Shown here: positions 5,412 through 8,550 of the stretch, piece after piece
Position numbering within the stretch: position 1 is the first letter of the stretch
Layout: the number at the start of each line of letters is the position of its first letter
Origin: Chryseobacterium gleum
Lineage (GTDB): Bacteria > Bacteroidota > Bacteroidia > Flavobacteriales_D > Crocinitomicaceae
Length of the DNA stretch: 8,550 nt
Assembly: GCA_945877005.1 (NCBI GenBank)
Contig: CAMCQL010000071.1
Span: 1-8,550 of the forward strand
Direction of reading: 5' to 3'
Made by a program: the position numbers and the translations under genes
Notes under the pieces: model-generated
The model's database searches: none
What the model saw: the letters and a program-made list of their open reading frames with translations, nothing else
Told to the model about the DNA's origin: nothing

Positions 5412-6984
5412 CAAAATCAAGTCAAATTTTACAATTTCGAATGATAATAATTTCATATCGAAAATATATAATACAACACCTGCACAAAAGAAGCTATTGA
5501 ATGAGATGGCGCATCGGGTCCAAGGGAAAATAGATAAAGCTTTGATTCGGAAAATAGATAAACTTTCCAAAGAACATCCTAATTTACCCCAATTGCGAAA
5601 TTATTTGACCGTAGCTTATAAAGAGATTGGTCAATACGATAAAGCTGTGAAAATTAATGAGGAGTTAATGAAAGATTTCCCTCATTATTTACACGCTCGT
5701 TTAAATGCCGCAAATTTTTGTTTCTTCAAAGGTCAACCAGAAGAAGCATTAGAATATTTGGGGAATAATTTGGATATTAAGGATATGTATCCAGAAAGAG
5801 ACGAGTTCCATTTTTCAGAGGTACAATCGTTTTATTATACAACTGTACTCTATGCAATTGCAAAAGAAGATTTAGCTTTAGTGGAAAATAGATTTGAATT
5901 TTATAAATCATTAGATCAAGAAAATCCACGCATTGAAAAGTTAGAGAATCATATATTGAATTTAAGGTATTCGCTACTTTTAAAAAGGAGAGAAAATTTA
6001 AAAGAGGTATTTGGAGATTTTAATGGTCGACCAATACCCGAAATTCAAAATGTGCAATTACCAAAATTTCATCATCAAGAAATTTGGAGATTGTATGAAG
6101 TGGGATTTGATAATACTGTAGATAGCATTAAAGAATTGTTGCAACTTCCAAGAAAGACATTGGTTGAAGATTTAGAGTTGGTTTTGGTTGATGCAGTAAA
6201 TCGATATGTTGAACTCAGTGAAGAAGGATGGGATATTAAAAAACATACCTTTCTATTACATGCTTTGTTTTTATTGAGAGAATTAAATTCTGAAGAAAGT
6301 CTATCGAAAATCAAGGAAGTATTATCCTTTGATAAAGAAATGATCGAATTTTATTTTGGGGATGATTTATGTGAAATCGTTTGGTTGGTACTTTTTGATT
6401 TAGGTAAAAATCAACTTTCTGAATTAGAAGAGTATCTCTATCGTACAGAAGTTCATACGTTCACTAAAACTGAATTTGCAGCGGCATTGGTTCAACTAGC
6501 GATTCATTATCCTGAAAAAAAACAAGAAATCATTCAGATTTTAAAACGATTATTTGAGTACTTGTTAGATGATACAATTGAAAAAAGACCGATTGATCCA
6601 ATATTTTTGGGAATAGCAATATCAGATTTAGTTTATTTTTCCATCGATGATGTTGTTCCTTTAATTAAAGAACTTTTCGATAAAGGATATGTAGATTTAG
6701 ATATTATGGGAGATTGGAAGGAGTTTGAAGTAATCTACAACGAAAAGTCGGATGTAAAAGAAGAGATAGGTAGAGAAACAAAAACAATTGGTGAGGTATA
6801 TAATTTGAGTTATCACGATTGGGAAGAAGAAGATGATTATGATAGTTCAGATTTTGATTCAGAGAAATATATAAAGGAAGTTTTAGCTCCTAAACAAGAG
6901 CCTTTTAATTCTACTAAAATTGGAAGGAATGACCCTTGTATATGTGGGAGTGGTAAGAAATATAAAAAATGTTGTGGTAAATAA
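5392..6984 (+). CDS. TPR / DUF1186-like / SEC-C metal-binding protein
   Basis: Function unknown; 530 residues with a readable domain order. Residues about 65-125 form TPR-like helical hairpins (LRNYLTVAYKEIGQYDKAVKI, then RLNAANFCFFKGQPEEALEYL). Residues about 235-445 resemble DUF1186: LELVLVDAVNRY (261-272), HTFLLHALFLLRELNSEESL (285-304), YFGDDLCEIVW (321-331) and LFDKGYVDLDIMGDW (428-442). An acidic linker (477-491) leads to a C-terminal SEC-C motif, GRNDPCICGSGKKYKKCCGK (511-530), with the four expected ligands Cys516, Cys518, Cys527 and Cys528. SEC-C tails, first seen in SecA, bind zinc and often mediate protein contacts. No signal peptide or transmembrane segment is seen. The ATG at 5392 lies inside the upstream gene's last codons; ATG 5401, three codons later, is equally possible. 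The 20-base overlap (11 with the later start) suggests the two proteins are made together and may act together. No hairpin terminator was recognised after the stop. Confidence 0.85.
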   Translation: MEFMENNKIKSNFTISNDNNFISKIYNTTPAQKKLLNEMAHRVQGKIDKALIRKIDKLSKEHPNLPQLRNYLTVAYKEIGQYDKAVKINEELMKDFPHYLHARLNAANFCFFKGQPEEALEYLGNNLDIKDMYPERDEFHFSEVQSFYYTTVLYAIAKEDLALVENRFEFYKSLDQENPRIEKLENHILNLRYSLLLKRRENLKEVFGDFNGRPIPEIQNVQLPKFHHQEIWRLYEVGFDNTVDSIKELLQLPRKTLVEDLELVLVDAVNRYVELSEEGWDIKKHTFLLHALFLLRELNSEESLSKIKEVLSFDKEMIEFYFGDDLCEIVWLVLFDLGKNQLSELEEYLYRTEVHTFTKTEFAAALVQLAIHYPEKKQEIIQILKRLFEYLLDDTIEKRPIDPIFLGIAISDLVYFSIDDVVPLIKELFDKGYVDLDIMGDWKEFEVIYNEKSDVKEEIGRETKTIGEVYNLSYHDWEEEDDYDSSDFDSEKYIKEVLAPKQEPFNSTKIGRNDPCICGSGKKYKKCCGK

Positions 6985-7115
6985 TTTGTTTTCAACTTTA
7001 AAGATTAATCAAATATTTGATACAATACAATTTTTTATATTTCTTTATGATATTGAAAATTTGCCTTAGGAAATATGCAACAAAGAAAGAAATCAATCGG
7101 TTTTTTAGATCAATT
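6985..7115. other. Intergenic stretch after the SEC-C gene, no gene recognised
   Basis: No gene was recognised. The only structure seen is a perfect 14-base palindrome, ATCAAATATTTGAT (7008-7021), followed ten bases later by six T. With no loop and all but two pairs A-T it is a poor terminator. A 24-codon open frame from ATG 7075 to TAA 7147 crosses the presumed insertion-sequence end and has no recognisable product. Bases 7108-7115 (GATCAATT) would be the outer target-site flank if GGCTCTTC at 7116 is an ISL3 end, but the matching right flank was not found. Confidence 0.5.
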
Positions 7116-7133
7116 GGCTCTTCTTGATAAAAA
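7116..7133 (+). repeat. Candidate left terminal inverted repeat of the ISL3 remnant
   Basis: The repeat begins GGCTCTTC at 7116. The assignment rests on the GGCTCTT start recalled for ISL3-family ends and on its position 43 bases before the transposase ATG, a normal distance for a left end. Without the right-hand partner the repeat length cannot be fixed. Confidence 0.45.
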
Positions 7134-7158
7134 TGTGAAAAATTTGTAATTTTACCTT

Positions 7159-7362
7159 ATGGAAATAACAAACTTTACATAAGCATTATCGGTCTTTCTC
7201 GATGTAGAACAATCTTTGATTTTAAAGAAAATAGACATTCAGCTAAATAATAAAGTGATTAATATTTTTATTGATTTTAATAAAGGAAGTACTTTTTCTT
7301 GTTCACAATGTGATGAATTATATACAGATCAAGACTCTTGTTATCATAATGTAACCCATTGA
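7159..7362 (+). pseudogene. ISL3-family transposase N-terminal fragment
   Basis: From ATG 7159 the frame reads MEITNFT, a TAA at 7180, then ALSVFLDVEQSLILKKIDI and NNKVINIFIDFNKGSTFSCSQC. The last part fits the N-terminal signature of ISL3 transposases: a (L)DI(F/Y)IDF-x-x-GS-x-F-x-C-P-x-C strand and zinc finger, normally followed by V-H-D-T...W-R-H-L-N-F-F. Here the remainder reads YTDQDSCYHNVTH and stops at TGA 7360. Dropping in one T at that point would give HLN, so a one-base deletion is likely. Full-length ISL3 transposases have about 400-550 residues and a DDE catalytic domain, all of which is missing. At least one nonsense codon plus a frameshift make it inactive. Confidence 0.68.
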
Positions 7363-7590
7363 ATGTTGACAATTTAATGGATTTCAATCAGTTGTTTAAA
7401 CCCTAAAATCATTTTCAACGCAAGGAAACGTAAAACCGAATGGGCTTTGGAGAAAATTTTCGTGCGATGAAATCATTTCTCGAGATAATTTACCTGATTT
7501 CGACGAGCTAGTTTTGTTATTGTAGAAAGTTTGGAGTTTGGTTTAGAGATTTTTAAATCAATAATTGCCTAAATAACTGTGAAGGAAGAA
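7363..7590. other. Unassigned stretch between the ISL3 remnant and the minus-strand gene
   Basis: No intact gene was found. One plus-strand frame is open without a start codon from 7400 to TAG 7523 (41 codons, including GNVKPNGLWRKFSCDEI). The segment at about 7430-7510 looks less AT-rich than its flanks, as decayed coding DNA can. I do not recognise the product. It could be more of the eroded transposable element, the tail of the gene the element landed in, or chance. No promoter or tRNA was seen. Confidence 0.4.
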
Positions 7591-8550
7591 TTAAGTTTTC
7601 CTTTTTTTCTTTTTCGCTGCGGGGAATAATATGTTATTTAAAATCAGGCGATATCCTGGAGAGTTTGGATGAAGGTTTAAGTCCGTAGGTGGGTCTTGTA
7701 CCATGTGTTGGTAATCTTCAGGGTCGTGACCTCCATAAAAAGTCCAAGTTCCTTGACCCATCTCACCGTGTACATATTTTGCAGTTCCAAGCGCTTTATT
7801 TTCACCTAGAATCAATACATTAGATTTGATAAAATCTTTTTTAAAGTCCGTGGTTTGCCCCATAAAGTCATTGATAATGTCTGTATGGCATTGTGTCAAC
7901 ATCGTAGGAATCACATCCCATTTTGCTGAAAATTCAAATAAAGTGAATTTGTCTAAGCTTTCATTTTTGTGTAATGGGGTTCCATCTATATCTGAATATT
8001 CATATACATAGGGGTTTTGTTCTAAGTGGAAATTATGAAATGCAAAGGTGTTGTTATAGTCCAATTTTTGTTGGGAACTTGGGTCAGCCCCATCTCCATC
8101 GAACATTTCTTCACAAATATCAGTTGAATGTGCTGAAAGGGCTATGTCAAAGCTATCTGTACCGCTGCACATTGTAAATAAAAATCCTCCCCCTAAAACA
8201 AAGTTTTTAAGGTTGTTGGCTACAGCTAATTTTAGTTTAGATACTTTTTTAAAACCTAACATTTTAGCATCTGCTTCAGCATCTGCTACTTGTTGGTTGT
8301 ACCAGCTCGCATTTTTATAGTTGGCATAGAACTTTCCGTATTGTCCAGTGAAATCTTCGTGGTGTAAATGCAGCCAATCGTATTTGGGAAGAATACCCAT
8401 TACAATGGATGAATCATAAATTTTATCGTATGGAATTTCTGCATATTCTAACACCATTGTTACTGCGTCGTCCCAAGGTTGTTTTCCTCTAGGGGTGTAA
8501 ACCGCAATTTTAGGAACTTTTTCAAGTTGAATGATTTCTTGATTGATATC
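7591..8550 (-). CDS. 'Asparagine synthetase B'-labelled Bacteroidota protein, C-terminal part, 5' end outside window
   Basis: The frame is open to the right edge, giving 319 visible C-terminal residues that begin DINQEIIQLEKVPKIAVYTP. The internal ATG (8455-8457) is not the start. The text matches a Bacteroidota family of about 400-430 residues routinely labelled asparagine synthetase B: GKQPWDDAVTMVLEYAEIPY, LPKYDWLHLHHEDFTGQYGK, NNLKNFVLGGGFLFTMCSGT and FYGGHDPEDYQHMV. The visible part does not look like real AsnB. There is no SGGxDS ATP-pyrophosphatase loop, only CSGTDS (the Cys is visible residue 128), which may be how the label arose. The GGGFLFTMC strand-turn and alternating strand pattern recall a flavodoxin-like or class I amidotransferase-like fold; this is inference. 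As I recall, relatives begin with a signal peptide, which would make it periplasmic, but that part lies outside the window. The C-terminus ends in a lysine-rich tail, KKKKRKT. It converges with the genes to the left. Confidence 0.75.
   Translation of the reverse strand, partial: DINQEIIQLEKVPKIAVYTPRGKQPWDDAVTMVLEYAEIPYDKIYDSSIVMGILPKYDWLHLHHEDFTGQYGKFYANYKNASWYNQQVADAEADAKMLGFKKVSKLKLAVANNLKNFVLGGGFLFTMCSGTDSFDIALSAHSTDICEEMFDGDGADPSSQQKLDYNNTFAFHNFHLEQNPYVYEYSDIDGTPLHKNESLDKFTLFEFSAKWDVIPTMLTQCHTDIINDFMGQTTDFKKDFIKSNVLILGENKALGTAKYVHGEMGQGTWTFYGGHDPEDYQHMVQDPPTDLNLHPNSPGYRLILNNILFPAAKKKKRKT

Larger units (their letters stand above)
7116..7362 (+). mobile_element. ISL3-family insertion sequence, left-end fragment
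   Basis: The fragment comprises a candidate left terminal repeat beginning GGCTCTTCTTGATAAAAA at 7116 and, 43 bases inside it, the start of a degraded ISL3-type transposase frame. ISL3 elements typically have ends starting GG, often GGCTCTT, produce 8-bp target duplications and are about 1.2-1.6 kb long. Only about 250 bases can be assigned here. No reverse-complement partner of the left end was seen up to 7600, so the right end and most of the transposase are deleted. The 3' limit given is where recognisable protein text stops and is not a mapped boundary. The element cannot move by itself. Confidence 0.6.

Noticed and set aside
4822..5570. Three minus-strand open frames of 77-89 codons opposite the pRiA4b-like gene and the start of the SEC-C gene
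   Set aside because: They mirror the plus-strand genes, whose domain motifs are clear. Their Phe/Leu/Asn-rich text is typical of the complement of AT-rich coding DNA.
6075..6314. 79-codon minus-strand open frame inside the SEC-C gene
   Set aside because: It lies opposite the DUF1186-like region of an intact gene and contains no recognisable motif.
7008..7021. Perfect 14-base palindrome ATCAAATATTTGAT after the SEC-C gene
   Set aside because: It has no loop, a weak A/T stem and no T run directly after it. A regulatory role cannot be separated from chance in such AT-rich DNA.
7075..7149. 24-codon open frame starting ATG 7075
   Set aside because: It is very short, crosses the presumed ISL3 end, and has no recognisable family or ribosome-binding signal.
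7582..7610. Plus-strand hairpin (AAGGAAGA / TTTTCCTT, 7582-7603) followed by T runs, resembling a terminator
   Set aside because: The stem is short, A/T-rich and includes a G-T pair. The T runs are the complement of the lysine-rich C-terminal codons of the minus-strand gene, which explains them without a terminator.
7826..8177. Two overlapping plus-strand open frames of 61 and 67 codons
   Set aside because: They lie opposite the 'asparagine synthetase B'-labelled gene on the minus strand, whose frame is continuous and matches a known family.
1..8550. CRISPR arrays, tRNA or rRNA genes, riboswitches, phage attachment sites
   Set aside because: No regularly spaced direct repeats, cloverleaf-like segments or recognisable RNA motifs were seen by eye in any non-coding stretch.

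Overview
The window is AT-rich DNA, most likely from a member of the Bacteroidota, probably class Flavobacteriia. Three things suggest this. The starts of the first two genes lack a Shine-Dalgarno sequence. The left edge is a carA-eno pair, which in Flavobacteriia often follows the rpoA-rplQ cluster (recalled knowledge, not visible here). The right edge is a gene of a family that I know mainly from Bacteroidota and that is usually labelled 'asparagine synthetase B'. A genus cannot be assigned from this window.

Layout. Positions 1-2111 hold the 3' part of carA (carbamoyl-phosphate synthase small subunit) and a complete eno (enolase). They are separated by one base and closed by a clear intrinsic terminator. 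Positions 2112-4247 hold a stand-alone hutU (urocanate hydratase) of the long type that resembles animal UROC1. A perfect 9-bp inverted repeat lies just upstream and a terminator lies downstream. Positions 4248-4695 are a decayed remnant of a type I restriction-modification operon. The first ~50 residues of hsdR are joined directly to the last ~70 residues of hsdS. hsdM and most of both other genes are gone, and the remainder carries indels and nonsense codons. Positions 4731-6984 are two intact, overlapping genes: a pRiA4b-ORF3-like protein flanked by zinc-binding motifs, and a TPR / DUF1186-like / SEC-C protein. Positions 6985-7590 contain no intact gene. They hold the broken left end of an ISL3-family insertion sequence and an unassigned stretch. 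Positions 7591-8550 (minus strand) are the C-terminal part of the 'asparagine synthetase B'-labelled protein, which runs out of the window.

The outer genes are conserved metabolism: pyrimidine/arginine precursor synthesis, glycolysis and histidine degradation. The stretch from about 4250 to 7590 looks like an accessory island placed between them. In it one defence system has collapsed and one insertion sequence has been lost, yet a two-gene metal-binding module keeps uninterrupted reading frames. That module is the best candidate here for an undescribed system. Its function is unknown, and a defence role is inferred only from its neighbours.
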